This document shows, one piece after another, positions 23,941 through 36,280 of a stretch of 64,000 bases of DNA (position 1 is its first letter; each line of letters starts with the position of its first letter). The notes under the pieces are model-generated. The model saw only the letters and a list, made by a program, of their open reading frames with translations, was not told where the DNA came from and made no database searches. This DNA comes from Asterionellopsis glacialis (taxonomy: Eukaryota; Bacillariophyta; Plagiogrammaphyceae; Rhaphoneidales; Asterionellopsidaceae). The position numbers were made by a program, and so were the translations under genes. Location of the stretch: positions 27,345-91,344 of the forward strand of contig WKLE02000570.1 of assembly GCA_014885115.2 (NCBI GenBank). The letters run 5' to 3'.

Positions 23941-26528
23941 TTTGACCTATTCGAATCACCCCAAGGGGCGGAGTTTTCTTTAGCGCGGGTGTCGATCGAA
24001 AGCGTTTCCAAAACTGATGCTGCAGAGAACAAAAACAAACAATGAGGGGTGATGTTAGCCACGAGAACATTCCAGACGTTGCAAAGAAAAAGGGGTGTTT
24101 GGTTCGAAAAAAGGTTGAAGCTGCTACTGTAGTTCCTAGCGCAGAGCGGTAGGCAAGCATAATTCTGCCAGTATGGACTGGTAGCCTATGATACAACGTC
24201 TCATGCCTCTTCTTCGTTCTTCGATCCCGCAGACATGCCCTGATTTGACGTCATCAGCATTTAGTTCACAAATCACGGTGTCGGCGAGCATCATGCACTA
24301 TTCGGGATGAAACACATTCATGAAGACCAGCAAAACCGTCACTTAAGAAAAGGAGTTCCGCGCCAGCGAACACCCACTTAAATCAGGGACTCGATATTTA
24401 GACAAAAAATAACTGGTACCGAACACCAAATTTCAGCACTATAGGGTAAAAATGATTCACGTAGAACGCGTAGAAATGTACCAAGGAACGACGACGATTC
24501 TTGTCCTTGCGCATCGACCACGTCGGGGACACGACGATGATCATTGGCGGTCAAAGAAAACGACAACAACGGCAGGAAACGACATCGGCATTGAAACCAT
24601 ACTCTCAAGTCACCAAAGAAGCAAGCAATGATGCGGTTCCGGACTCACCAATGCTACAAGCGTTAATTCAGTTCTGAATCTCGCGGGCTGCTCCACCCAG
24701 GCCGAAATCTGGTTGCTGCCAGGCAAAAATATTTCTGTTCTTCGGGACACTGTATGCGAGCCAAACTACCCGGTATATACCATACTTTACAACGGGTACT
24801 GGTATTCATACGAGTAGGACCTACATACACAAATCAGAGTAGAAAATTAAACAAAAAAATAACCTCAACCTTAATATATATTTTTAAATTCCTTGAACAG
24901 AGCGGAACTTTCTTGTTTTTTTTTATTTTTTGTTGCGGCAACAAAGAAAATAGAATAGGGAAATGCACAAAGAGGTCAAAGTCATATGCTCGTCATGCTT
25001 CATCCAATTTCGGCCATCATTTGGAGAAATATTGTGATTCCCTCAGATCTGTACAAATTATGAGCACTCACGGAAGTAATTATTGTGGTGATGAATCAAA
25101 TTGAAAAACTGCTCGGTGTGCCATAATTTTTTTGTTCCGATGGCTTCTTCGCACGACTGCCAACATCTTTATGGAGGGGGTTCAGTAGGGAGGACTACAA
25201 TATACACCCAAAGCCAGTAATCGGAGACTGTTGTACAAAATTTCCGAAAGAGAACATAAATATTAGGTACATCATCATAATCGTCACGTACCTGGGGTAC
25301 CTGGTAGTCCTATTACCTGTAAAGTCCAAGGACATCTTCCAGAAATACTTGAAATCATATTGTTACGTACTAATAAACACAAGTACCGGTAGTACAGTTA
25401 CTGTACTGTAAAAAGATAATCATTATAATAGGGGCTAATTTTTTATTGTGTAAGTACGCAGCAACGTAAAAAAGGATGCCTTAAATAAAAATCTTATTCC
25501 GTATGCATACGTAAAAAGTGAATCATTCTTTTAATAAATAAAAGATAATCGTCGTCACTCTGTAATTATTTACAGATTACTGTGAACTAATCACAGAACA
25601 AGTCAAACAGGTAATTTGTAACTTTATTATTGTTCGAGTTGCTGTGTTTGTCGTTGTACCGTTGACGTTCTTCAGGGATCATAATTGATAACCCCTCGAT
25701 TTAGTACGAGACAATTATGTACTCTACTACTACTGTTCATTGCAGTGAAATACTTTATTTCTCAGTATTACTGTGCTATTATTTTTAAAAAAAGCTTACT
25801 CAATCATAAGATAATATTATTAATTGTAGCTGTACCTGGTAGAGGTATTCCTAATTAAACCTGGTATCTTTTTTATTCATCCGGTTGAATATGGACGAAG
25901 ATGGACACGAAGTCAGGACAGACTGTATTTTCAACAGTCTATTTACGGTACATTATTTTTCATATCATCATCTCCCTTTTCACTATTTCAGAATACTCGT
26001 AAGACAGGGTTCATAGGTAGAGCGCATTCGGCTTTTGTTTGTATTCCAAAACTTGAGTCTAAAACCTACCAGATAAAGCCAGTATTTATATGCTACAAGC
26101 ACCCAGGTTTGTCGTGTATGAAGCACAATTTGAAAAAATACCTTTCCAACTTTTATAGGAGTAATTGAAAAAGTCGTAGACCTTAAGCTAGAGTTGATGC
26201 ATGACGCTATGCCATTCAGTACTTAGACATCAACGTCGTCTTTTTTCATTTCGTTCTTGTCAACAGTTCTTTATCTCTTTTTTTCCTACAGTATAATGCT
26301 CCACACAATGTTTCCGCATCTCTGGATCTTTAAAAATTTACACTATGCAAGGTCTGGTGAAATAATGCACACAAGTTCAGCTAAAGTCATTTTTAAAAAA
26401 TTAAATTAAATTTCATTTTATAGTATAGAGTTACAGATTCTTATCACCCAGCACGGCAACGAAGTGTTCCCAATAGAGTTTTGAAAATATGCCTATGACC
26501 AAAAAAAGGCATTACTCTATTTCTATTG
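23941..26528. other. Long intergenic region upstream of KAT3 and downstream of the sulfotransferase-like gene
   Basis: About 2.6 kb with no supported gene. The left part (to ~24700) is probably KAT3 5' UTR/promoter and holds the CRE at 24246. From ~24760 to 25900 it is AT-rich and dotted with GTACCTGG / ACCGGTA words. Short frames at 23924-24196, 24378-24608 and 24754-25104 have no recognisable sequence and are judged non-coding. Confidence 0.45.
24246..24253. promoter_or_regulatory. CRE-type bZIP site TGACGTCA
   Basis: Perfect 8-bp palindrome about 300 bp upstream of the KAT3 start codon. TGACGTCA is the classical bZIP/CRE target, and TGACGT-type elements mediate CO2/cAMP responses in diatoms. 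The same 10-mer TGACGTCATC recurs at 47157. Confidence 0.4.
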
Positions 26529-27773
26529 TTATTCTGCTTTGACATCAGCAGTATCTTCTTGTTGCTCTTCAGCCTCTACATCTTCGTCTGGCACTTCTCC
26601 TACATCAGATAATGAGGATTGATTATCTCCATAAATATCATCTTTTCCATATTCGCTTATTCTTGATGATTGGCCATCATTATAAGCATTACCACCAGTA
26701 CTAATACCTGCTGATAAAGGTTTTTGCAGTTCAAACAATTGTTTGGCATAGGCATACAGTTCCATATCAAGTTCATTACGCGTTGCTAAAATTTCAAAAG
26801 CTTCTGTATCTTCTTCCACTTCGACATGTCGATTTTTATTTGGCCATGCCCATTGCAGTAACCGTTCTTCGCAGTCACGAAATCCTGGTGGTACTTGAAA
26901 ATGTGATACAAATCGTGCCACACTTTCACCCTTTCGTTCTAATAACCCAATATGTGCCTTTCGTCGAAGTAATTCCTTGGCAGTATACATATCATCTGTC
27001 GTCCATTCAATGGGCCCCGTGGATGGTTTGCCCAAGAGGGAACGCAGCATGACATTATCTACATAGGCAGAACTTCTGGCCCAATCAACAACTGTATGAT
27101 ATCTACCAATCTGATAATCAAATTCTGGATGATCTTGATCTAAAGCCTTTTTATGTGCAAATAATGATACTTGTTGATCTACTGGATGTCGTAACCATGC
27201 CCATAATTGTCCCTTACCACCATCATCGAATAAGTCATTCGTTTGGACTAAATCATGTGATACCAATACATTGATCTTATCCGCCAATCCTTTCAATTGA
27301 TCTTGCTTGATACCACTCAAATCGGCAAAATTAATAGGTATATGTTTCGCACCATCATGGTATACAGCCTTTACCTCATCGTCGGTAGCCAACGCTGTGG
27401 GGTGTTCCCATTTACCTGCAACGATAGCTCCAGCACATTGACCTAAAATTTCCACAAATCCACCACCACCGCTTCGTGGTAGGTACCACAAGACGGGTAA
27501 TCCACCAAATTCAGAATGAACTAAATAATCATATTCCGCAGGTAAAATTAAATCGGGTTCACTAGCTAAATCTCGTTGTGATGCTCCATCTCCTTCTCCG
27601 GTCGCCGATATTATGTTGGTAGATACCTCAAAGGTAGATGAATGTTGTCGTTGTCGTAAATTTTGGGCAGTCCCTTTCGTACCTCTTGTATAATATGGTG
27701 CCTTGAAATCAAGAACACAAATCCCAACAGCAGATAGAAAAAGAATTATCACTCCTTGGACAGCTGGAGGCAT
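26529..27773 (-). CDS. Sulfotransferase-like type II membrane protein
   Basis: 414 aa from ATG 27773, intronless. An N-terminal signal anchor (GVIILFLSAVGICVLDF) is followed by a stem and a lumenal domain. LWYLPRSGGGGFVEIL resembles the 5'-phosphosulfate-binding loop of Golgi sulfotransferases, and WLRHPVDQQVSLF resembles the 3'-phosphate-binding RxPxxRxxS block. These match the Sulfotransfer_2-like families expanded in algae. It would act in the Golgi on glycans or similar acceptors; the acceptor is unknown. The loop carries Gly where the catalytic-region Thr/Ser is usual (PRSGGGG), so activity is not assured. The C-terminal ~60 residues are acidic low-complexity. Confidence 0.62.
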   Translation of the reverse strand: MPPAVQGVIILFLSAVGICVLDFKAPYYTRGTKGTAQNLRQRQHSSTFEVSTNIISATGEGDGASQRDLASEPDLILPAEYDYLVHSEFGGLPVLWYLPRSGGGGFVEILGQCAGAIVAGKWEHPTALATDDEVKAVYHDGAKHIPINFADLSGIKQDQLKGLADKINVLVSHDLVQTNDLFDDGGKGQLWAWLRHPVDQQVSLFAHKKALDQDHPEFDYQIGRYHTVVDWARSSAYVDNVMLRSLLGKPSTGPIEWTTDDMYTAKELLRRKAHIGLLERKGESVARFVSHFQVPPGFRDCEERLLQWAWPNKNRHVEVEEDTEAFEILATRNELDMELYAYAKQLFELQKPLSAGISTGGNAYNDGQSSRISEYGKDDIYGDNQSSLSDVGEVPDEDVEAEEQQEDTADVKAE

Positions 27774-28800
27774 TTTGAACTATTGTACGAAAGGATTGGT
27801 GGTTGTAGATTGCACTTGTTGTGTGGAATAACTTCTCTACGGTTGTGGAGAAGACGGAGTTGAGTTGATACTCTGTGTGTATGCCGTTGTTGTCGTCGTC
27901 CTTGTTGTTGTTGTTGTTGTTGCAGCTTGTTGTACTTGTTGTTCCTCTCTGGGGTTACCAGAACGGTAGGCAGATAGGTGGTTCAACAGAGAGAAAAGTG
28001 ACTCTCAAGGCATAGCAAATGTCATTTTCAGATAGAAAAAAGGTTCGAACTCCGTTCATTCACGAGCACCACTTGTCTAATCTGTGCCAGGCAACAGGTA
28101 ACAGTGTACCGGGTACCCTGATGCACTTAATTCTGGGAGAGATCCGAAGAACGGAACGAAAGACAGGCGTACCTTAAAATACTCATATTCATATTACGTA
28201 CGAGGTACCTGTCAGGGGGCTCAAGATATGTGAAACAGGCATTCTGATCTGAATCTAATGTTGGCATGTCCAAAAATACTTATGGTATGCCAGATTTCAG
28301 TCTTTGAGGTCATTCCGAATTTTCCTATTTTTGGCGGATTCTTTGGGATAGATAACTTGATTCACGATCACAATTGAAAGCTCTTTTTTCAGCATACAAA
28401 GTATGCAACAGACGCTGTAACATAAGTAATTGCACCCGAAAGATGAATTTATATAATTACAATCTTCCCTAGAGAAATTTTCAGATTGGGAAAAGACAGG
28501 AGCAAAAAATTTTAGAATAATGGGTGGGCGTTATGTGCTGTGGATACACAATTAGCTAGTAGGTTTTCTACGGTGTCAATTTTTAGTACGAACGTTTTGC
28601 ACGATCTCTACAGTATCGCTTGATTTCCCTCCCACAGAGTCTAGGACAGAGGAAGTCCCTGAGTCGACAGGTCACGGGTCTAATCTCATTTCCCTCTTGT
28701 CGTACCCGTTGACAGAAGAGATTGTATTGTGGGACAAGTTAAAAGTAATCTCCTCAAGTGCAACACGACTATCATCGAGTTATTTCAAAGCAAGCCGATA
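27774..28800. other. Divergent intergenic region with TTG microsatellite
   Basis: Upstream of both the sulfotransferase-like and the beta-helix genes. A GTT/TTG triplet microsatellite lies at about 27884-27941. GTACC words cluster at 28100-28215. The plus-strand frame into the beta-helix gene from 28729 starts at GTG and is taken as 5' UTR. Confidence 0.45.
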
Positions 28801-31800
28801 ATGCATTTAACCATGAAACAATGTTATACAAAGAATGAAAGACGGCGGAGAGTGAAGAAGAAAGTTATGAAGCAACGATCTGCGAAAGCTGGATGTGGTG
28901 TTGTGCTTGGGTTGATGATAGGATTCATTACGGTTGTTGGGGGGACTCATAGTCGACATGAAAAAAATGAAAGACTTCCATTCACTAGTACGGACGGTTT
29001 GGAAATACGCGATTCACATGGTGGCGAAGAATTTTTAGAGGAACCAGTCGGACCTCAACTATATCCTCCTCCTCCTAAAGGTGAGGAGTTTCCTACGAAA
29101 CCACCATTTTCTTACAATGACGAAGGAATAATTATTGTGGATGGAGAAGATTATTCTATTTCACCGGAACTTCCAAGCCGTCCACTACCGGAGGGCGGAG
29201 AAGGATATCCTGTTATTTTACCATTTGATAAACCAATCATTACAATATCACCACGTCCAACGGAATCTACAATACCTTCACAAAGTCCATCAGTATCAAA
29301 CGCACCATCCACAAGTTCGCTACCTTCACAAATACCCTCTGTTTCCTCGTCACCATCTACATCAGCATCCCCTACATTATTTATACCTGAGTGGGTTGAA
29401 ACGACTGTGATTGCTGCTGATGGTGATGGTGGTGGTGGTGGTGAGACTTCTGCACCATCAGTATCTTTACAACCATCACAAACACCATTACCATCTTTGA
29501 ATCCATCACAAAGTATGCAACCCTCAATAACGGGTGAACCAACGTATATTCGTTATGAACTTTTTCTAGATGATACCGAACCAACAACAATACCACCATC
29601 GATTTCAACACAACCATCAGAGTCTTCGCTACCTAGTATGGTACCATCAACATCACAAAGTCCATCTGTTTCTTCACAACCTAGCATGGTACCATCAGCA
29701 TCGCTAAGTCCAACTATCACAAATATGCCCACAACAAGTATGGACTATATGATTGATGAATTTACAGAAATGTTGGAACTATTTGGCAACTTAACAACAA
29801 TTACAGACTTGGGTCCTTCTGGTGAACCATTATCATTAACATCATGTTATTCAGATTGGAATACATTGGTAGAAGCCGTTGGATCAGATGCAGCTGGCAT
29901 TACCTCCATCGTTGGTGGGATATATGTAATTTGTCCTAATACTACCTTTGACCTGACGGCAGAAGGGACCAATAATAGTCCTTTGTTGATCAAAACATCC
30001 AATACCTTTATCCAATGTGGATTCAATGGGACCAAGAGTGATGAATGTCTTATTTTTGGTGGGACAGAACAAATTAAAATTACAGATTCAGTCACCAATG
30101 TTTATGTTTTGGGATTAACATTCATTGGATCAACTGTGTCAGCTGTCAATGCTGCGGGCTCGTATTTGGCAAATTCGACCTTTGTTGATTGTGAATTTTC
30201 AGGTCATACAGGTTTAGGTGCTATTGTGAATTATGACAGTAGTGAGGTAGAATTACCAGACCGACCTGTCAATGGTTCAATGACATTAGAGTTTATCACT
30301 TGTGTGTTCAATGTAAGTAGTATTGCAATGATCCGTTTCTACTTTGTTGGATTACATTGTGTTGCCATTGGTGTTCTCTCTAACAAGGCTTTTCCTGTGA
30401 CTTACGATCTCTTAGGATAATAGGGTAACATTTGCTCCTCTGACAAATTTGGGTGGGAAAGTTATTGTTTTGGATTCCTTATTTAATGGTAATACTGCAG
30501 AGAGTGGTGCGATAGCTGTTTGGATGGAAGGACGACTTGCTCTTACAGCATCTTGTTTCGAAAGTAATCAAGGTTCATCATTTGGTTCGTCAATCTTCGT
30601 ACAGGCTAATTCTGTCTTGGAAGAAAACCTTTACAATTATGGTCAAGACAATGTGGCTGGACAAGGCAATTGTACAGGAATTTCTCTTGAGGGAGGAGGA
30701 TGTGAACCGTTTGAATCCGATACTTGTATATCTGTGCTAATACCAACACTTCCACCCACTCCTGCTCCGACGTTCACATTTGAATGCTTCCATGATTGGA
30801 CAGACTTGGCAATTGCTGTAGGATCCTTGTCGGAGATGAATGATGATACAAATGGCTCCACATCTATTTCTGTGTGTCCAGGTACTGTATTTAATTTTAC
30901 AGAGTATGACAGTGAGCTTGATACACCTCCCCCTTTGGTTATTGAATCAAGTAACATAACACTAAAGTGTGGTGCGGATGGGTCAAGATCAAACTATTGC
31001 GTCTTTTTAGGAGGAGCACGTCATTTTCATCTATCGGGAAGTATTGAGAATGTTGTTATTCAGGGCATTACCATGAGGGAAGGAAGCGATGTTTCTGTGG
31101 TAGCTGAATTGAATTTTCCGTTTTCAGTCGAATTCATAGATTGCGTTTGGGAGGTAAGATTTTGATACACTTACCGAAAATCTGTACGCATGGCCGCATG
31201 TATATTTAACCCGGTGTTTTGATATAATATTCTTTGTATTCCTATTCTCAGGAAAATGTGGGCAATTCAACTGTCTTGATATTATCTGATTCAGGCGGGG
31301 AAATAACTCCGGTGACAGGTAGTCCATCTGTAAGCCCCCAAGCTGGTCCTACAGATGGAATTGATGACGATGTCATAACTGACGACATTATATCTGGTGG
31401 CTTTGGTAGAGAAGATGTTTCAACTGGTCACTTTGTACTCTCTCAATGTTCTTTCACGGTATGTGCACAAATACCATTTTTCTAATTGGCTTGCATCGGT
31501 ACTTTGAGGTTTCTCATCCTACGTTTTCTTTATCTAAATTTCCTCAACTAGGCAAATGTTGTTACTGAGGCAGTCGTTGTGAACGTGGGGGCTACAGTGG
31601 AAGTCACATCCTGCGAGTTTACGGACAACAAAGCTGATGAGGGGACTGTCATATTTACTGAAAGTGGCAGTGCGGCTGTGACTTCGTCATGCTTTCAGGG
31701 GAATACTCAATCGAAACAGGGTCTAGTGTACGGTGATACTGAATCGTCGATTAATTTTGAATTTAATTTTGGGGCAAACAATTCCTATGGCGTAGTAGAA

Positions 31801-34586
31801 ACCACAAGTGATGGCTGTGATGGTATATTTGCACAGAGCACTGGTGTATGCAGTGGATTTGATTCTCCCGTTTGTACTGTACTAGTACATTCTGGGTGCT
31901 TTTCTTACTGGAAAGATCTCTACGAGGCAGTCAACGAAGCCACAAGTCTGGGAATTGGAGGTGTCTTCACACTGTGTGAAAATACAGTGCTTGACCTTGG
32001 GGGGCTCGATAGTTTCGTTCCAATCAAAATCGAAACGGAAAATACAGTGGTCCAGTGTGGAGTAGGAGGCACAAGAAATAACAATTGTACAATAACTGGA
32101 GGCACTACACAATTTGAGATCAATGGGGGACCAAGTGGCATAGAATTTAGAGGCTTAACTATGTCCGGATCATCTGTTGCAGCGGTTAATGCTGCTGGTT
32201 TGAAGAGCGCTCGAGCAACCTTTACAGATTGCGCTTTCACAGTAAGAATTTTACTTGAAAACTTGTCTTGATTTTGCACTGTATCCTTTTTCTAATTATT
32301 TGTTGGATCTTGTTGTTTTCAGGACCATAAGGGTTTAGCTGCCATCTTCAATTACGATGGGACGATTGCTACGGGAAAGGCTGTCAGCCGCAATGTTGAA
32401 GATGATCTGTCTCCACCGGTAGATAGATCTATGAATATCGAAGTCGAGTATTGTCATTTTGAGGTGAGTCCCGTGTTTCCTGTGAATATTCCAGAAATCG
32501 AGTTGAGAAAACCTGCAACTCATTATTTTCTATGCTTCTCTTCAATTGCTTCAAAGAACAATAACGTGGATTATGCACCTCTCACAAATTTGGGAGGAAG
32601 CGTCGAAGTTTCTGATTCTCGCTTCTTGGACAATTCAGGAGAGAGTGGTGGAATCGGTGTGTGGTTTGGTGGTGGAGCTTCGATTGTGAATTCTTGCTTC
32701 ACAGGAAACGTTGGTACTAGGTCGGGATCGGCTTTTCTTGCAATCGACGCCTCCTTGACCTTAGATGAGGAAAATTTTGGTGACGGCAATACGGGAGCAA
32801 ACCAAGACCAGTGTGAAGATCTGTTTTTAGCTGGTGGTTGCCAAGCAGAAGGATTTTGCGAAGGTCTATGTATCGCATTTAAGGCACCAAATTGTTCAGC
32901 AGCAGATGCGCCTACACCGTCTCCTAGCGCGGCCCCGTCATTGACACCCACGTTAAATCCCCCAGACTGCTATACAGAATGGACAGACCTGTCAACGGCA
33001 ATTGAGTTACGTTCCCAAACATTCATCAAGATATGTAAAAATACAACCCTTGATGTTGGTGATGGGTCCCCCATTACTATCAAGAGAGGTATCACTCTTC
33101 AATGCGGTGAAAGTGGTAGTCTAGATAGCGACTGCGAAATAACGGGTGGAATAACTCAATTCATTATTGAAGCCCCTGCCGATGAAGTTAAGATAAATGG
33201 CATCACAATGAGCAACGCTTCATTGGTATCAGTGCTGGCGTCCGGTAGATCCACTTCTGGAAAGCTTTCTTTCCGTAGTTGTGAATGGAAGGTAAGTGAA
33301 TTTGGCATTACAAAGCGTGTAAACATTCTCCAGAAGACATGCAATTAACAAATATCTGTGTTACAACGTGTTCTTTTAGCAAAATTTCGGCAAAGCAGCC
33401 GTGCTTGTTTATAATGAAGAGGGTAGGGAAATGCTTTCCGTTGCAACTGACATTGGATCACTGCAGTCCGAGGATTCGATGACGGTTGATTTCCAGTTTT
33501 GCTCTTTCAAGGTGAGCAAGAGTAATCCTCTGTTGTACGCATCGGGAAATACCTTTGATTGCGTTTGTAAAGGGCTCCTCTAATGGATTTTTTTTTCATT
33601 TCTTGCGTACTCTGTAGGAAAATTCTGTTTCGTTTGCGGTTGTTGCTCTCGTTGGAGGGGATGCTGAATTTGTGTTGACCGCTTTCTCCAACAATGATGA
33701 CACAAAGGTAAGAGAAAATGGTCTACGACACTACTACATCCTATCATACACTGGGGAAGATGCAATCTCACACTGTCTCCTTTATTATTCGTGTGTTTCT
33801 CAGGCTGGAGTTATTAGTGCAACTAGTAAAGCGAGCGTGTTAGTTCGTGATTCTTGCTTTGTTGAAAATTCTGGTCAACTTTCAGGTGTCATATTTTCGG
33901 ATGAAGGGGCAGCAGTTTCATTAGAAAAGAACTTTGCGTACAATAACGTTGCTACCTCGAGTCAAGATGATAATCCTTGTCAGGGATGGTTTCAGGAAGA
34001 TGATAGCATCTGTTTGGAACTCCAAGTTTGTAATGGAGAATGTGAAGAAGTATCAGATGTAGATGATTGTCTGGTAGAAGGTTTTGATTATGAAATCCCA
34101 GAGGCACCCAGTATTAGTCCCAGTCCAACTGCTGAAATGCAGCCTGCAGTTACAACTGCTGTGGAAGATGATGAATTAGAAGAGCAACCATTTACGTCTT
34201 CTGCTGCATTCATGGTGATCATGGGTACTCTTGGTGTTATCGTCCTTGGGGGTATGGCGGCCTTTTACTTTTGTAGGAGACAGTCGGAAGGAATGGAACT
34301 AAAGGATATAGAATACGAAGGGCATCACGATGACAACCATGGAAATCATGATGAAGATGACGACGACGACGACGACGATGGCGGCCCTGCCTCAGAATCC
34401 AAAGGTTTAATAGGTAGTTTGAAAGGGAGGTTTGGCCGGAGGAAGAAGGACTCAAATGATCCCGAAGTGGGGAATAATCAAAATCGAGATGACGATCTAG
34501 AGGATGAAGCATCGTATCCAGAAGAGGATTCAATATCTGAAGGAGAAGAGTCCAATCACTTCCCAGACATGCCTGATATGGCATGA
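28801..34586 (+). CDS. Modular beta-helix-like type I surface protein with SP-rich linker
   Basis: Nine exons: 28801-30312, 30416-31153, 31252-31458, 31552-32241, 32323-32463, 32557-33291, 33380-33511, 33618-33707, 33804-34586; 1675 aa. All eight introns are phase 0, 81-106 bp. An N-terminal hydrophobic segment (GVVLGLMIGFITVV) acts as signal or anchor. A Ser/Pro linker (PSQIPSVSSSPS type) follows. Then come four related modules, each opening C-x-x-x-W-x-x-L-x-x-A (CYSDW, CFHDW, CFSYW, CYTEW), continuing with QCG/KCG...GG and ending GxT(M/F)...SFxxCxF. The short hydrophobic periodicity resembles right-handed parallel beta-helix (pectin-lyase-like) proteins. A membrane helix near nt 34209-34275 and an acidic Asp-rich cytoplasmic tail complete it. 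It is probably a cell-surface or wall protein; no catalytic residues were identified. Confidence 0.75.
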
Positions 34587-34739
34587 TAGAATACATGGTC
34601 TACAGTAACAAGTTAAAGACAGCATCTCTAAAAGTTGCCCAATCTCTTATAATACTGATATTCATTAAGCTACATCGGATTTTTTTCCACTTTCTGAAAT
34701 TTTTCACGTGTAAGAGATCTTATTGACTGATTGTCCGTT

Positions 34740-35057
34740 TTATTGAGTGGATTTCGAACCTTTTTTATTCTTATTCCATTCGTCTTGTTCACTTTTTGAA
34801 AAAGCTGTACCATTATCTCGATTCTCATAGTAATTCCAGGCTGCAACAGCTCCTATAGCAAATGCCCAAGCAGCCATCCTTCCAGACTTCATGTGCAAAG
34901 AAAGAATAAAGAGGAAGAGAAAAAGCGCATTTTTTTAGAAGAAGCACGGATTCAATTGTTTAAGTTTCATGGCAAAATATCGCTTGATGCTTTACAAACT
35001 TACTTTGCCAAGACCACTGGCAAATGGATTCTTCATCCCTTCACTTTTGGGTGTCAT
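34740..35057 (-). CDS. Spliced 66-residue single-pass membrane protein
   Basis: Exon 1 35057-35004 and exon 2 34886-34740, joined by a 117-bp intron with donor GTAAGT and a long pyrimidine tract before acceptor GAAG. Both exons are phase 0. The product starts MTPKSEGMKNPFASGLGK, continues SGRMAAWAFAIGAVAAWNYY (one hydrophobic helix) and ends with a charged tail (KSEQDEWNKNKKGSKSTQ). The size, the single helix and the charged flanks resemble accessory subunits of mitochondrial inner-membrane complexes, but no family is recognised. An ATG just inside exon 2 (34892) could give a shorter product without splicing; the strong splice signals favour the spliced form. The stop lies ~150 bp from the convergent beta-helix gene. 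Confidence 0.6.
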
Positions 35058-35479
35058 TGTGGTTTCTATTTCAGTAACAGTCTTTGTGTTTCGAAATTTA
35101 AAAAAAAACTGCACGTAGCGTCGTCCTAGGATCTGGGCTTGAAGCTTACTTGGTAATTGGCAATCGAAAATGATCGAACGATGTTGTGAGTTGTAATTGC
35201 GATGCAATGCTTCGACGCAGAAAGCCCCTCTGATTTGTTGGAGAGTTTTTGCTCCTTTGGAGGGAGAGGATCCCGCAGTCGAGCGAGTCGACCAATACCT
35301 GTTGTCCTCTAGAGAGAGAAGTCGAAGAAGTCGAGAAATTCCGGTGTGGTTAGTGGTAAACAAAAAGTTGTCCTTAACCTTAGTGGGGAAAGGTTATCCC
35401 TAACCACTCTATATACCGGTACCCTGGGTGGAAGGTCGGCAAAGAGAACAGAACTGCAAGAACTGAAGTATTCCGAAAC
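35058..35479. other. 5' region of the 66-aa gene with a GTCGAA motif
   Basis: Contains AAGTCGAAGAAGTC at 35319-35332, identical to the core of the elements at 47194 and 51821. Also holds an inverted GTGGTTAG / CTAACCAC pair around 35345-35408. Ordinary CpG content ends at 35479. Confidence 0.4.
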
Positions 35480-36221
35480 GAGAATTTCTTACAGAAGAAG
35501 TTTAGTAAAAATTTTACAAAAAATCTTGACCATGGGCTGGACTTCCCAAATGTCAGACTTACACCATCAATACAACCTCTTGGTTTTTAGGAAAGTGGGG
35601 AGAATCTCAAAGTAGAATCCTCTGTATCATCATGTATACAAGAACCTTTGACAAATTCAAAAATTCTTGGGAGTAATCTGTGCCATTCTTTTATCCACAT
35701 AGATTTATGTTTCAATGTGTAGTCACAAAATTTGATGGCTAGAATACCTGTACAAGTATTGATTATATCAAAATTTGTATATTATTTTTGACTTGAAAAA
35801 TCAGAATTGGTATTATTAAGAAAGTGAGATCAATTATTCTTGTTAGAAGTTTAATTGTAAAGAACAAACAATTATGTTTTTGTTCAACAACTTAGCACTT
35901 GCATTAGATAGATTGCATTTTTTAGATCCACAAAAATCAAAAGACAAAAATGATTGTGTATACAAAAAAATCTTAAAATTTTTGATTTCATTCCTAAATT
36001 TTGTTTAACAACAAAGCAAATTTGAGTTGCTCCATAACATTCTATTTGACTCCAGATTTCATTTTAAAAAAATGCTGGCCAGTCAACTTGGCTTAGGAAA
36101 GGCTCTTAGCCACCTAGATAAAAATGGTCAAGAGCCATGAATCAACAAAATTAACCATGATGAAAGTCGAGAAGACCACAGACCTCACACAAACATATAG
36201 TGTTGTTAGTCCAGAATTATG

Positions 36222-36280
36222 AACCAGAAACCAGAAACCAGAAACCAGAAACCAGAAACCAGAAACCAGAAACCAGAAAC
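36222..36280. repeat. 7-bp tandem repeat (AACCAGA)n
   Basis: About eight perfect copies of the heptamer AACCAGA inside the CpG desert. On the minus strand it gives a repeated FWFLVSG peptide at the end of a short frame, which is not considered a gene. Confidence 0.9.

Noticed and set aside
28030..28065. Possible tRNA B-box (GGTTCGAAC)
   Set aside because: No matching A-box, anticodon arm or acceptor stem could be folded around it.
36222..36280. CRISPR-like short regular repeats
   Set aside because: A simple 7-bp tandem repeat without spacers in a eukaryotic genome.
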